DNA of 64,000 nt from Rhizophagus irregularis (lineage: Eukaryota > Glomeromycota > Glomeromycetes > Glomerales > Glomeraceae): contig NC_089434.1 in the NCBI RefSeq assembly GCF_026210795.1, positions 3,224,001 through 3,288,000 on the forward strand. The letters run 5' to 3'. The notes under the pieces are model-generated. The model saw only the letters and a list, made by a program, of their open reading frames with translations, searched no databases and was not told the DNA's origin. The number at the start of each line of letters is the position of its first letter. Within the stretch, counting starts at the first letter, position 1. Positions 29,861-42,403 of this stretch are shown piece by piece. The position numbers were made by a program, and so were the translations under genes.

Positions 29861-30206
29861 AAATTTGTGAATAGTTTATGCAATTCACGCCATTTTTTTT
29901 ACCTGTTTTTGGTCATTTGACATGTGATAATTATATTATTACTTAATATTATATTATCTGTTATGCTAAATCGCTAATTACTAATTTGCTAATTACTATA
30001 TTATTTATAATAAAGATTATTAGATTAATAAAATTAAAATTTGAAAAAAAACTATAAAAAAAAATTAATATCAAAAAAAAAGTTAAAAAACTATGAATAT
30101 TAATCAGATTAATAAAACTATAAAAAAAAATTAATATTAAAAATTAAGAAAAAAAATTAAAATATTAATTTTTTAGAACTTCACATTAGGTTTTAGACAT
30201 ATACAT
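29861..30206. other. No gene recognised
   Basis: A+T-rich sequence (mostly A and T runs) between two elements. Nothing else is recognisable. Confidence 0.4.
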
Positions 30207-30534
30207 TACTAGTCAAAATCTATGCTATCAGGTATATATCGGGCACCTATATATCGGTGACTAATCAGATATATATCGGGTATTTACATATATCGGGTAC
30301 ATATCGGGTACCCAATATGTCACCGATATATACTGGTATATTTCAGGCACCTATATAATCAGATATATATATATTTCTAATATATATCGGGTACTAATAT
30401 TTGTATGATACATTTTGATATATCGATATCGATATTCTATTAGTAGAATTTGATAATCTAAATTTGATTAACCGTCATACCGGTCGATCAATCTATTTTT
30501 AATAAAAAAAAATTTCATATTCCTTTTATATCCT

Positions 30535-30790
30535 TACCTCTATTTTTTTAAGTTGCCAGACTCTTTGAACGAACCCGGGCTTTGGAATGTAAGTTGGAAA
30601 GATGCGGATTATTTTAATATTAAAGAAACGTTACTAATGTTTCTTTCTCTTATTTTTTTAGGTTCTGGACTCCTTGGACTATCTCAAACTTTAGAATGTA
30701 AGTTGGAAAGGTGATTATTTTAATATTAAAAAAATGTTACTAACGTTTCTTTCTCTTGTTTTTTAGGTTGCCGGACTCCTTGGAGTGAGC
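30535..30790 (-). repeat. Satellite units, inverted relative to 31318-31990
   Basis: Two to three diverged units read on the minus strand as AGTCCGG..., GAAAGAAACGTTAGTAACGT, TTTAATATTAAA, then TTCCAACTTACATTC and CCCGGGTTCG. They correspond to the tandem units at 31318-31990 but lie in the opposite orientation. Confidence 0.75.
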
Positions 30791-31317
30791 GAGAGCTCCG
30801 AACGGGTTAGGTCAGGTTGGGTAACCTATTCTGACTTGATCTGACCCGTCTGACCTGAAAATATTCAGGTTAATTCAGGTCACTTCGGGTAATCAGGTAA
30901 CCTGAAATTTTTACATGAAAAAAAACTCCAATAGTATGTTATTTATGTATACAATTTATAAAATTATTTATATTTATTTTAAATATATTTTATTTTTGAA
31001 TACATTTATTATTTTACATTAATTTGTTGTTAATGGTTTGGAACAATGTTCCAGTTGGTTCGATTCCAATAAACAACTATTAAAACTTAATAGAGAAAAA
31101 AAAAGAAACGTTAAAACGTTTCTCAAAGTCAATTTTAAACGCCACTCTTAAAGAAATGTTTGCCCATTCAAAGTGTCATTCTAGCAAGCCAAAACCTACA
31201 AGGATCAAAAAAAAGAAACATTAGTATGTTTCCATCTTTAATATTAAAAGAATTTCCCTTCTCCCGGTATCTTTGCTGCATAAGTTCAGATTCGTAAGAG
31301 TCTGGCGTTCTACAAGA
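30791..31317. other. Spacer between inverted satellite blocks
   Basis: 30791-30905 is a short run rich in GGTCAGGT and ACCTGA words that opens with GAGCTCCGAACGGGTTAG, similar to the left end of the foldback element at 46638. The rest is A+T-rich. No gene. Confidence 0.45.
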
Positions 31318-31990
31318 GAAAAAGGAAAGAAGCGTTAAAAATGTTTCATAATTATAAAACACCACTCTCCCCTTCCCTTATTCCTTACATTCAAAGTCCG
31401 GGTTCGATTTGTTTCCAAGAGTCCGGCGTTCTAATCCTACAAAAAAAATAAAGAAAGAAACGTTAGTACGTTTCTTTAATATTAAAGAAAAAATTCTCCA
31501 TTCCCTATTCCTTACATTATCCAAGTCCAGGTTCATTTTCAAGAGTCTGGCGTCCTAGTCCTACAAAAAAAATAAAGAAAGAAACATTAGTACGTTTCTT
31601 TAATATTAAAGAAAAATTCTCCATTCCCTATTCCTTACATTATCCAAGTCCGGGTTCATTTTCAAGAGTCCGGCGTCCTAGTCCTACAAAAAAAAATAAA
31701 GAACCGTTAGTACATTTCTTTAATATTAAAGAAAAAATTCCCCATTCCTTATTCCTTACATTATCCAAGTCCGGGTTCATTTTCAAGAATCTGGCGTCCT
31801 AATCCTACAAAAAAAAATAAAGAAAGAAACGTTAGTACGTTTCTTTAATATTAAAGAAAAAATTCCCATTCCCTATTCCTTACATTATCCAAATCTGGGT
31901 TTATTTTCAAGAGTCCGGCGTCCTAGTTTTACAAAAAAAAGAAAGAAACGTTAAAAATGTTTCTTAATTACAAAACAGTAACTCCGACCT
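31318..31990 (+). repeat. Tandem satellite, period about 121 bases
   Basis: Four well-kept units between about 31430 and 31925 plus weaker ones outside. Each holds TCCTACAAAAAAAATAAAG, a palindromic AAACGTTAGTACGTTT core, TTAATATTAAAG, CTATTCCTTACATTATCCAA and GTCCGGGTTCATTTTCAAG. Successive TCCTAC starts lie near 31434, 31558, 31680, 31802 and 31923. No coding capacity. Confidence 0.85.
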
Positions 31991-32756
31991 CCTTCTCCCA
32001 CATTACCTTTATTGTGTAGGTACAGTTTGTCCTGGTCTCTAAGGGTCCAACGTTCTACAAAAAATAAGAGTCCGACCTACAAAAAAAAAATAAAAGAAAA
32101 TATAAAAAAAAATGAATTTTTTTTTATATGATGATAAACCGAATATAGCAGTGTCGATTTCAATTGCTTACCGAACCTAGTTTCGCGTTGCCCCTCTGTA
32201 CTCCGGTGAATTTCACCTTAATCAAAATTTTTAAATTTATCCCAGTAAAATTCACCAGATGATTTTATATTACACAAACGCGTAGCACATATTTTGTTTT
32301 TTGCTTTCTTGTAGTATTATTTCCAAAATGGCCAGCTTTTTCTGGAATTTCTTAAGGTAAGATTTTTTTATTTTCTTATTACTTCGCTAGTTTAATGTTC
32401 TTTTTCTTTATGCTAACTTGTTAACTTGTTTTTCAGAAAACAACAATTTCAAATAACTTCAAAGAGTTTAAGGTAAGACTCACTTTTATTACTAGTATTT
32501 TGCTATTTTATTGTTTTCTTTATTGAAAATGATACTAACAGTTTCTTTTATTTTCTATCATCCACTTTATTCCCTTTTCATTTTCTATATCCATTTCACT
32601 CTCTTTTCATTTATTTTCTATTATTTTTTTCGCTCCTTTTGTTTTTATTATTTCATTATTCCCTTCGCCTCCATTTTATTTTTCTATCATGATTCCCTTT
32701 GTTCTTATTTTGTTTTTAATTATCCTTTTCATTTATCATCGTCCCTTTTGCTTCCA

Positions 32757-33814
32757 TATTGTTTTTCATCACTCCATATCGCTCCATATCATTTTTCATC
32801 ACTTCACATCGCTCCATATTGTTTTCCATCACTCTACATCACTTCATATCATTTTTCATCACTCCACATCGCTCCATATCATTTTTCATCACTCCATATC
32901 GCTCCATATCGTTTTTCATCACTCCATATTGCTCCATATCATTTTTCATCACTCCATATCGCTCTATATCATTTTTCATCACTCCACATCGCTCCATATT
33001 GTTTTCCATCACTCCACATCGCTTCATATCATTTTTCATCACTCCACATCGCTCCATATCATTTTTCATCACTCCATATCGCTCCATATCGTTTTTCATC
33101 ACTCCATATTGCTCCATATCGTTTTTCATCACTCCATATCGCTCCATATTATTTTTCATCACTCCACATCGCTCCATATTATTTTCTATCACTTCACATC
33201 GCTTCATATCATTTTTCATCACTTCACATCGCTCCATATCATTTTTTATCACTCCATATCGCTCCATATCATTTTTCATCACTCCATATTACTCCATATT
33301 GTTTTTCATCACTCCATATCGCTCCATATCATTTTTCATCACTCCATATCGCTCCATATCATTTTTCATCACTCCATATCACTCCATATCATTTTTCATC
33401 ACTCCATATCGCTCCATATCATTTTTTATCACTCCACATCTAAGGTTGCTTGCCGAAACCTAGGGGTTTAGGCAAGATGGCGTTTCGCCGAAAAGCAAAA
33501 TTCTGCCGAAACTATATTAAAGTTATATTAAAAAACTGGCGAAACTTTGGAGAAAGGCGAAACTGCCGAAACTTATTATAAATGCTGAAACTGCCGAAAC
33601 TCTACCGAAACTATAATAAATCTATAGTAAAATTTTGACGAAACTAATCGTAAGATTTTGAAAAGGTTTAGACAAGCAACCTTATCCACATCGCTCCATA
33701 TTGTTTTTTATCACTCCACACTGCTCCATATCATTTTTATCACTCCATATCGCTCCATATCGTTTTTCATCACTCCATATCGCTCCATATCGTTTTTCAT
33801 CACTCCATATCGTT
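32757..33814 (+). repeat. 30-base minisatellite (CACTCCATATCGCTCCATAT..)
   Basis: About 22 units of a 30-base repeat at 32757-33440, continuing at 33693-33814 after an inserted miniature element. Each unit contains CTCCATATCGCTCCATATC followed by a T-run and CAT. Because 30 is a multiple of three and the unit lacks stops in several frames, three forward frames and one reverse frame stay open for 150-310 codons. These frames are artefacts of the period. Confidence 0.92.
33441..33684. mobile_element. hAT-like miniature element inserted in the minisatellite (244 bp)
   Basis: Inverted ends TAAGGTTGCTTGCCGAAACC and, reversed, TAAGGTTGCTTGTCTAAACC. The exact 8-base duplication TCCACATC (33433-33440 and 33685-33692) is taken from the minisatellite. 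The interior repeats GCCGAAACT many times. It shares its first bases with the hAT-like element at 16218. Confidence 0.9.
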
Positions 33815-34180
33815 TTGCAACATTCCACTTCATTTTTTATCATCTCAATTCGCTTTATATTGTTTCATTTTGTTTTACATCATTTCATTTCTTTTCCATT
33901 TTGTTTTCATCATCCCATTTCACTCCCATTTTATTTTTTCATTATCTCCTTTAATTCCATTTTATTTTCCATCGTTCCATTTTGTTTTACATCATACCAT
34001 TTCACTTCCATTTTGTTTTTTGTCATCCTATTTCGTTTTTCGTCATCTCTTCACTTCTATTTTATTTTCATCATCCTTTCACTCCAATTTCATTTTTCAC
34101 ATTATCCTTTTAATTCACTTTCATTCACTTCATCCCTTTTTCACATATTCATTTCTTTTCCATCATAAAATTATTAATTG
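33815..34180 (+). repeat. Pyrimidine-rich degenerate continuation of the minisatellite
   Basis: Words such as CATTTCATTTTGTTTT and CCATTTTATTTTC recur. The plus strand is nearly free of G. The open frames here reflect composition only. Confidence 0.6.
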
Positions 34181-35369
34181 TTAACTGAATTATAAAGGAT
34201 TATATCTTATGCATTATTATAGGTTTTAAATTAATAAAAAACCTAAATTAAATGGTTAGTGGATGGGTGTAATGGTATATATAAGTAGGGTTTTGTATTA
34301 TTTAAAGTGATAAAGAGTTTAACTTGCAGTGTAATTCTAGTATAAATAGCATAGTGAGTAGTACAAAGTTTGCATGAACGTTAAATGCATTTTTATTAAT
34401 CCGGATTGACATAAAATCTATGGCCCAATCGCCCAATCAGAATTTGTTATTGTAATCAGGCGATTGATCACATGATTTAAGTGTTTATATTTTGCACTGT
34501 GTTTATTTTTTTTTTCTTTCCATCGTAAAAACCTTTCTCTTAAACTTTTTTATTATTTAAAACAAACTAAACAAACTCTTTACTTAGTTATTATGAAATA
34601 ATATTATTAATATTTTTTTTTATTTTTATATTTAGAAATAAACATAAAGGTATATTTTCATTATACTTGTTTTTTTCTTTTTATATATATATTTTCTATT
34701 GACGTTCTAATATTTTTTTCTTTTCTCCCACTAATGTTTTCTATTACTAACATTTTCTATTAATATTAAATACTACTAACATTTTTATTAACGTTCTTCT
34801 ATTAATATTTTCTATTTTACTAACTTTTCTTTTTTGCTACTAACATTTTACTAATATTTTCTATATTTACCACTAACGTTTTTATTAACATTTCCTTTTT
34901 TCTTTTATTAATTAATACACTTACTAATATTTTCGCTAATATTTCTTTTAAATAATAAACAGATATAACAAAAGCAAGCAAAGAGGTAATTTTATTATCA
35001 TTGCTACTTTCAGTAGAACTTTACATATTACATAGTATAATTATGTTCAACTTTATTTGATTTTTACGTAACAGATAGTGTAAGATTTGTATTATTGCTT
35101 TTATGTAAATAAATTTATAAATTTTAATAAAATTGAATTTCATTTAGCCCAAATTAAAATAAAAAAAAGAGATATAAATCTATTAGTTTTAATATGAAAT
35201 TGTCAAACGTATACAATAAAAATATATATTACCAATATTTTACATATTTTACTACCCGATATATGTGTGTTAAATGTATGATATCTATAATATATATCAA
35301 TGATATTTGACTACCCGATATGTGTAAGATGTGTATATGATGTTTACATGATGTGTCACCGTTTTTCTA
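34181..35369. other. No gene; degenerate ACTAACATTTTCTATT repeats and iterons
   Basis: 34690-34940 repeats words like ACTAACATTTTCTATT. 35240-35340 carries ACTACCCGATATGTG-type iterons of the surrounding element. No gene is recognised. Confidence 0.45.
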
Positions 35370-36245
35370 TGGCAAGCCAAATCGGACAAAAGTCTGTCAA
35401 TGCACAGATAAATTATCACAGTTATTTCTTTCCATTTTTGGTAATTTTTCGCAGATGAACTGTGATGTTTCGCATTTATTATCTGCAAAACTTTCCAAAA
35501 ATTTTTACAGATATTTTTTCTGAATTTTCCCATTTTTTATTATCTGAACTTCAACAGATAATTTATCTGTGCATTAACAGATAATTATCTGGGTAATAGC
35601 AGATAAATTATCATTAAATTTTTATATTTTTTTGTGATAAATTAAAAAAAACATTTTTTAGAAGTCTGAAACTTGTCAAACTTAAACTTTTTTTCATGAT
35701 TTTTTATTTATTGCTTTACAAGGAAAGTTTTTAATGTTTATTAATATACTTTTTATAATATTTTGTTAATAAATAATAATTACTTTATAGTTTTTGATAC
35801 ATAATTTATTTATTATATTTTTATCTTACACTATAACAGAATGAATTTTTTTTTTTAATATCTCAATTGTACTATTTGTTTTTAAATTAAACAAATAAAT
35901 TTTTAAAAATTATTTTAAATTCATATATTTAATACCATTCTCTCTAAAACTAAAATGCAAATTATTATCTTAATAATTAGAATAATTTATCTGTTAAAAT
36001 CTGGATGATTATTTGTTAATATTCAGATAATTATCTGCTAATGTACAGATAAATTATCTGTTGATGCACAGATAATAAAAAATGGGAAAATTTGGAAAAA
36101 ATATCTGTAAAAATTTTTGGAAAGTTTCGCAGATAATATATGCAAAATATCACAGATCATCTGCAAAAAATTACTAAAAATGGCAAAGAATAACTGTGAA
36201 AATTTATCTGTGCATTGACAGACTTTTGTCCGATTTGGCTTGCCA
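35370..36245. mobile_element. Tc1-type foldback element (876 bp)
   Basis: The first 45 bases, beginning TGGCAAGCCAAATCGGACAA, recur exactly in reverse at the right end, and the arms stay similar for about 240 bases. TA flanks both sides (35368-35369, 36246-36247). The arms are full of CAGATAA/TTATCTG words. The centre is A+T-rich. Non-coding. Confidence 0.85.
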
Positions 36246-36611
36246 TATTTTTCTACATTTATACTACACATATCAGGTACTCGATATGTGTAGTATTGTT
36301 AAATATCATACACATATATTACATATATCATACACATATCAGGTATCCGATATGTACCCAATAGCACCAATTTTGACCAGTGCATGCCCTTACTGTTTTT
36401 CAAACTAACTTCATAGACATATAGGATACTTGTGAATAGCAAAACGCTTTCTATGTCTAGGATGGGATACTGTGAACATAAATTCTATCAAAAAGTGTAG
36501 TATAGAAAATGAATTCTCTATGGAAAGTGTGAATAATTCCAGTCATTTCTATACTGTAAATAGTAAGATTAGAACCTGTACTTGTCAAATTATTAAGATG
36601 ACCGGTGCACC

Positions 36612-37056
36612 TATAGATGCTGTCAGAATTATTTTTACAATTACGGCACATGCCGTAATGCCGTAATTAAATGCCATAAATTGTAAATACTATGACGCCT
36701 TAAATGCCGTAATTGAATTTAACGCTGTAATGTTATAAATATATATGCCGTAAATGAATAAGACTAAACTTATTTTAGCCAAGTTCGTAATGCTAAATCA
36801 ATTTTTTTTACGTTTTATCACGTGACATTATACAGATTTCCAAAAAAAGAAATTTTGTTCTTCAATAAAATTGAATAATGGGTTACATAAGATTATACGA
36901 ATTTCCAAAAAAGAAAATATCCATGTCGATCATTCAGCATTGTAAAAGTCACGTGATCATAATTAATTACAGCTCCACATTACAGTTACAGCATTATTTA
37001 CAACATATGTCGTAATGCTGAAATGTCATAATTAGGAAATTCTGACAGCACCTATA
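36612..37056. mobile_element. hAT-like miniature element (445 bp)
   Basis: Inverted ends TATAGATGCTGTCAGAATT and, reversed, TATAGGTGCTGTCAGAATT. The duplication GGTGCACC (36604-36611, 37057-37064) is 8 bases, and removing the insert rejoins the GAPCKH codons of the MULE SWIM motif. GCCGTAAT words recur inside. Non-coding. Confidence 0.85.
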
Positions 37057-37784
37057 GGTGCACCTTGTAAGCACCAAGGTGTAGTTTCAGTAAAATTTCA
37101 TATATCATGTTTAACTTTGTGCTATCTTTGACTTCTGATAACTGTATAATCTATGCTTACAGGATCCCGCTTACTTCTAATAGAGATCATCGTAAAATTT
37201 TTAAGATTTATATGTAAATTTACCTTACTCTAAATTTTCCTTCTACTAAGTAATTTTACCATCTTTCCAGTTACATTTTTAAATCACATATATTTTTACC
37301 TTACAAGTTCAGTAACATTTATAATTATAAATTATATAAAACATAATTTATTTTATACATTTGGTACTTTTTATTTCTTTTAAAATTGGCCCAATTTTTA
37401 GATATAATTATTTTAAAAAAATGTAAAAAAGTTCCTATTTAAAATAAGTTCGAAATTGATCAATAGTTACAAATATATATATTATTTTTTGACAAAAAAA
37501 AATAAAAAAAAATAACATTTATTCCACCTATCACCTCCAACCATCCAACTTTTCTGTTCTTTGCTTTATTTTATAATTTTTTATATTATACGGATATTTA
37601 TAAAAAATTCTTTTTTACATATTTTACGTGTTTGTGTAATAAATTTGTATGTATCTGTATTTGTGTAATAAAATTTTACGTGTCTGTGTAATGAACTTAT
37701 GCTAAAAAATAATATAATAAATTTTACGTATTTGTGTAATAAAATTTTACATGTCTGTGTAATGAACTTATGCTAAAAATGATA

Positions 37785-40700
37785 CTGGGACAAACTCAAT
37801 GGTATTATAGTATATGCAGCGGATACAGAGCTCCCTAGGAAAGACATTAGGTACCATAAAACCTTTAAATGTTATAACAAGAAAAAATCGAGACCAGAAC
37901 GACATACAAATAAATTACTTAAGCTATTACATAACTATTACTATGGAAACCGACAAATGATCACAACCGAAAACGCCAAATCCAGATGGACAAGTAAAAT
38001 TGCTAAATATAATCAAGACTATGTTACATCGACTAAGGACAATTACAAGTGTAACATAACCACGCATGGCATATTTTCAGAAGAGTGGTTTGATACTCTT
38101 AAAACAAAAGTGAATTACCGCCTGAGAGCGGATTACAAAAAATACAAATCAGCAGAAACGAAGTCTATTAAAGATAGAATAGACAAGAGAGTAGAAATTA
38201 CACGAGATTATCAAACAAAATGGCTATCCAGCATATTAGATAGAAACACTCTCACTAATATAGTTATAGATAAAGTGTTAGTAAATGAGGAAACAGGAAT
38301 TTCGACTAAAAGACTAGCTACAGAACCGAGAGAAGTTAAAAAAGCAGTGGACAATGATTTCGCGAACATGTTTAGGAAAAGAAACACACTGCTGGATACA
38401 ATGACACCAATTTGGCGACAAATTTATGAACCCGTAGGTAAATTCAAAGAAGTGATGGAATCTACAATAGAAAAAATCACTATGGCAGAATGGAATAATA
38501 CCGTTAAAGAATTAAATAAAGAGTCGGCTGCGGGGTTGTCTGGTATAAATTACAGAATCATCTTACAATTGCCTGAGGAATTAATCCTCTTCATGGTCAA
38601 GTTCGGAAACTTGACACTACAAACTGGACTTGTGCCTATGGCATGGAAAACATCGGTCATTCTCCCCATACCTAAGCCCATCAACTTTGAATACAACATT
38701 TTGAATACTCGACCTATTGCATTGTTGGATTGTTTTCGGAAAACCTTTACAAAGATGATCACGAATAGGTTGAGTTCGGTTTTGAAACAATGTAACGTAC
38801 TACAGGGATACAATTGTTGCGGTTTACCCGGAGAATGCACAAGCGAACAAATACACCTAGTTAACAATTTTATAGAGGATGCCAGGGAAAACAGTAAGGA
38901 ACTATGGGTCCTCACACAGGATATGAAAAAGGCGTTTGACTCAGTGGGATTAGAGGTTTTAAAACGAGCCATGCTTCGTATTGACATCCCAGCATCATTG
39001 GTTGAATGGATTATAGCCCTCTTCAAATACAGACACCTTAAAATAGCTACAGCGTATGGACTAAGTGATGGGTTCACCAGAAATGACGGAATTGATCAGG
39101 GCGATGCACTTTCTCCGCTATTGTGGCGAATTTTTTATGATCCGCTGTTGATAAGAATACAGCAAATCAAAGACAGCGGATATGAAATGAAGGTTACCTG
39201 GTCGAATGATATTAATGACCCTATCACATAGACGCAATACAGGCTTCAGGTCCCCGTATGTGCATATATGGATGATACGATATTCTTAGAATCATCAAGA
39301 TTTAGGATGCAAAATATAGTAGATATAGCAAATGAATTCTATATAATTAATGATATTGATATCAATGCTAAGAAGTCAGAATTGATAATCATCAACCCAA
39401 CTGTGGAACGGCACGAACAAAATATTGAACTAGGTCGTGATCGTTCTATAATTCAAGCCACAAATGAGGAAATAAGGTATCTCAGAGTCTGGTTCTCCAA
39501 TAAACCGAGCAGACGACGATGGATGCAACGCCTATCTATGATAGTTAACGATTTTTGTACTATAGTCCGTAGGAAATTTGTTTCAGCTGGTCAATGCATT
39601 TACCTAATCAATAGAGTATTAATACCTAGACTAATATATACAGCTCAAATTATGACATTATCAGAGCATAATTGGAATCACATATTTGCTCCGGTAATGA
39701 AGGTGGTAAAAAATTGGTTGAAATTACCTAAGAACACACCTTCGTCATTATTATTTCATGAGGGATGTCTCGGTATGGATCATCCATGGAAACTCTACTG
39801 CATCAATACCATAACAGACTTAACGATTAGGTTGAATAGTGATTCATACGCAGCGACATCAACACAGATTAGACTCAGAGACGCGCAGCTTAAATCACTC
39901 ATCACGGATCCGATTTTTGACTGCGATCTTCAAGTAATGCCTTGGATAAAGCCTCAAGCCTGGAAAAACGTCTCATTTAATGCATTGGTAATAGCTAAGA
40001 CCCTCGACATGACAATGGCGATAGACCCGATTGATAGATCAATCTGGAGTGTATTAGGGGGAAAGAGCCGATATTAAAGTTCTTTAAACAATATCAACTC
40101 ACAAAATACATATATCGGATAAACCAAAGCCCACATTACCCAATATTCTATATTGATCAATTATTTATCAGGGGTACACATCTTATGACATGGAAACAAT
40201 ATCGTAAATTAGCATTACTCCCGGTACAAGGAAGGGTAGCCAGATGGTATCGTGATGTGACCCATTTGTGCACATCCAGAATAGATAATTTAACGGTAAA
40301 TGATGATCTGGAGCTTGCTAAAGTTAACCATTGGGCCTTTTTAATGGATATCACACCGGACGCACGCCGTAAACAAGTTGTCTATGTTCGGGAACCTTTG
40401 GCTAATTCAGACGCATGGTCAATAGGCAAAGTTAACAAAATACTCCGACACGAACAGGGGATTTTAGTGAATTATCGACCGGGATACAATAATAACGGAA
40501 TCATAGGATGGCAGGGACACGGGACGATCCATACCGGCTTACTATTGCAAGGTGGCAATATTAGAAAAAAGTTCTAATATGCGCGGTTGGAGTTTCCCTA
40601 GTGAATGGTTGTCATCAACTCATCGATCTAACACCATGATACCTGATGATATGGTACCAACAGCGGCCCTAAATCCTATAATTAGTTTACCATTGGTTCA

Positions 40701-42372
40701 AGACATATGGATTCACAGATGGATAGATGATGATAACCTGAAAGCTCAACTAATAGATATTAGAAATATACTAGCAGAGAGAACAGATAAGAGAATATTA
40801 CACAGATGGTTCGCTCATACCAAGCATCCCTACATCAGTGGGCAAACAAAACCCTAATCTAGTGTACACAAATATGGGTGCAGCGTTTTGTGTTAATAAT
40901 GAACCTGCTTTGTCAGCCCAAACAAATTTATCATTATGGCCCTCATCTACACGTGCAGAATTAGTGGCCATTTTCCTGGCATTACTCACAGGTCCTATGA
41001 ATGCAAAAATCAGGATCTATACAGACAGTCAAAGCGCCATCTACATGATCAATAATCAACATAATAAATCAGGCAGGAAACTACTAAAACAGACTAATTC
41101 TTTAATCTTACTCAAGATAGATATTCTTTTACAAGAAAAAAAGATGGATCTAGAATTAGTGAAAGTTAAGGGACATAGTGGAGATGTTATGAATGAAATG
41201 GTAGATGAATTAGCTAAAACTACAAGTAACAACAGCTGCTACTTTAACAACAGGTTTAGCTATAGTAGTAGGACAGTTAGATTTTTTCCAATTTTCAAAC
41301 AGATCCCAATAGAGTACAATTTAAGGAAATTTATCAAAACTCTAATGAATGCTAGAGTGGCAGCAGAATGGTCAATGTTAAAAACCAATGGACATGAAAT
41401 ACCAATTGCCTGGAATATAACATGGAACTTAATTCATAGATATAAAGGGTTTAATTGTATTTCAGTTAAAAAACACTGGCATTTAATTTTTATTATTAAA
41501 CTATTTGCTAAACTTCTTCCTATAGGTACTATCCTGTTACAGCGAAAACCAAATATATACAAAGATTTTGTTTGTCCCAGGTGCAATGCTAATAAAGAAG
41601 AAAACAGATATCATTTTATTGAATGTGATGCCAATAAGGATTTATGGCCTATAATTAAAAGTAGAATGCAAGATGATGTGATTCCTATAATTCAAAAATG
41701 GAGTAACATACCAGAAAACACACCTAAAGCCATAAGTGAGAAATTAAACCAGATACTAGGATTACAACATGATAACAAAAAATTTATTGATTTTAGCTCA
41801 TTGGCCTTGGAAGCTAAAATTAACACCAATATTTCCAAAATTTCAAAACAAACATTTGGATTCTCAGAATCAAAAAACATTTTATTCTTGGCTTCACTTT
41901 TGGACTCCTTTATTATTCACTTTAAAGAACTAATTTGGATACCAAGATGTAATGCTACTATTGCATGGGAAAAGACTAGAAATATTGGAAGAAAAGAAAA
42001 ATTAAATGAATCCGAAAATATGGATCGTTATTTCAAATCCTCTCACCAACAGGTTAAACACTTAAAACAGGATAAACAAACTTTAAAGAAGAACAATTAT
42101 TCAGATTTACAGGAAGATCAAATTGCAGTACTTGATAATATTTCAATTGAGTTGGATTCAGTGCAGTCTGAAAATTCATTAAATGAAAATCACATTATAT
42201 CAAAGTGTTATAGAGTGGGAAAAAAAGCTCAAGATCAGATGAGTTTACTAATCAGTAATAACTGGTGGTATAGCTGGGCATATAAGAAAACAAAAAATAT
42301 TATTAACAATGTTATAATAGATCTAATAACAACATAATTAATTTTACTCTGAACTTAAATTCATTAATTTTG

Positions 42373-42403
<31 letters not shown>

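Larger units (their letters stand above)
26752..29936. mobile_element. Small inverted-repeat element split by the Tc1/IS630-like transposon
   Basis: Outside the 2.96 kb transposon the two flanks are inverted relatives: CACAGGTCGAAATG...GGCAAAAAAAATGGCG on the left (26752-26790) and, reversed from the right (29936 back), CACATGTCAAATG...GGTAAAAAAAATGGCG. The left arm also holds a 10-base tandem repeat TGGCTATTCT at 26801-26850. So the larger transposon landed in an older miniature element of about 220 bp. Confidence 0.6.
30207..36382. mobile_element. Probable CACTA-like non-coding element loaded with satellites (6.2 kb)
   Basis: The left end TACTAGTCAAAATCTATGCT and the reversed right end CACTGGTCAAAATTGGTGCT are clearly related. 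Both lead into CGGGTAC/CGGATACC iterons like those of the miniature elements at 23047 and 25454. CAT flanks both sides (30204-30206, 36383-36385), a 3-base duplication. The interior holds inverted satellite blocks, a 30-base minisatellite, a hAT miniature element and a foldback, but no transposase. The pairing of the two ends is inference from sequence similarity. Confidence 0.5.

Noticed and set aside
30200-30420. Possible CRISPR-like or regulatory array of ATATATCGGGTAC words
   Set aside because: Spacing is irregular and the words match the subterminal iterons of CACTA-like elements in this window.
31020-31080. tRNA-like piece with GGTTCGATTCC box and a possible acceptor stem (GTTGTT / AACAAC)
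   Set aside because: The candidate is about 52 bases with no D-arm and a three-base loop where the anticodon loop should be. It is better explained as chance hairpins in repeat DNA.
32511-33471. Long open frames of 230-310 codons (and one reverse of 147) rich in His, Ser, Ile, Phe
   Set aside because: They lie in a 30-base tandem repeat. A period divisible by three keeps several frames open at once; the protein-like sequence is a repeat artefact.
33850-34184. Open frames in the pyrimidine-rich stretch
   Set aside because: Base composition (few G on the plus strand) removes stop codons; no family motif, start context or intron pattern.
38550-39077. 175-codon minus-strand frame within the LINE
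   Set aside because: It is the antisense shadow of the reverse transcriptase domain.
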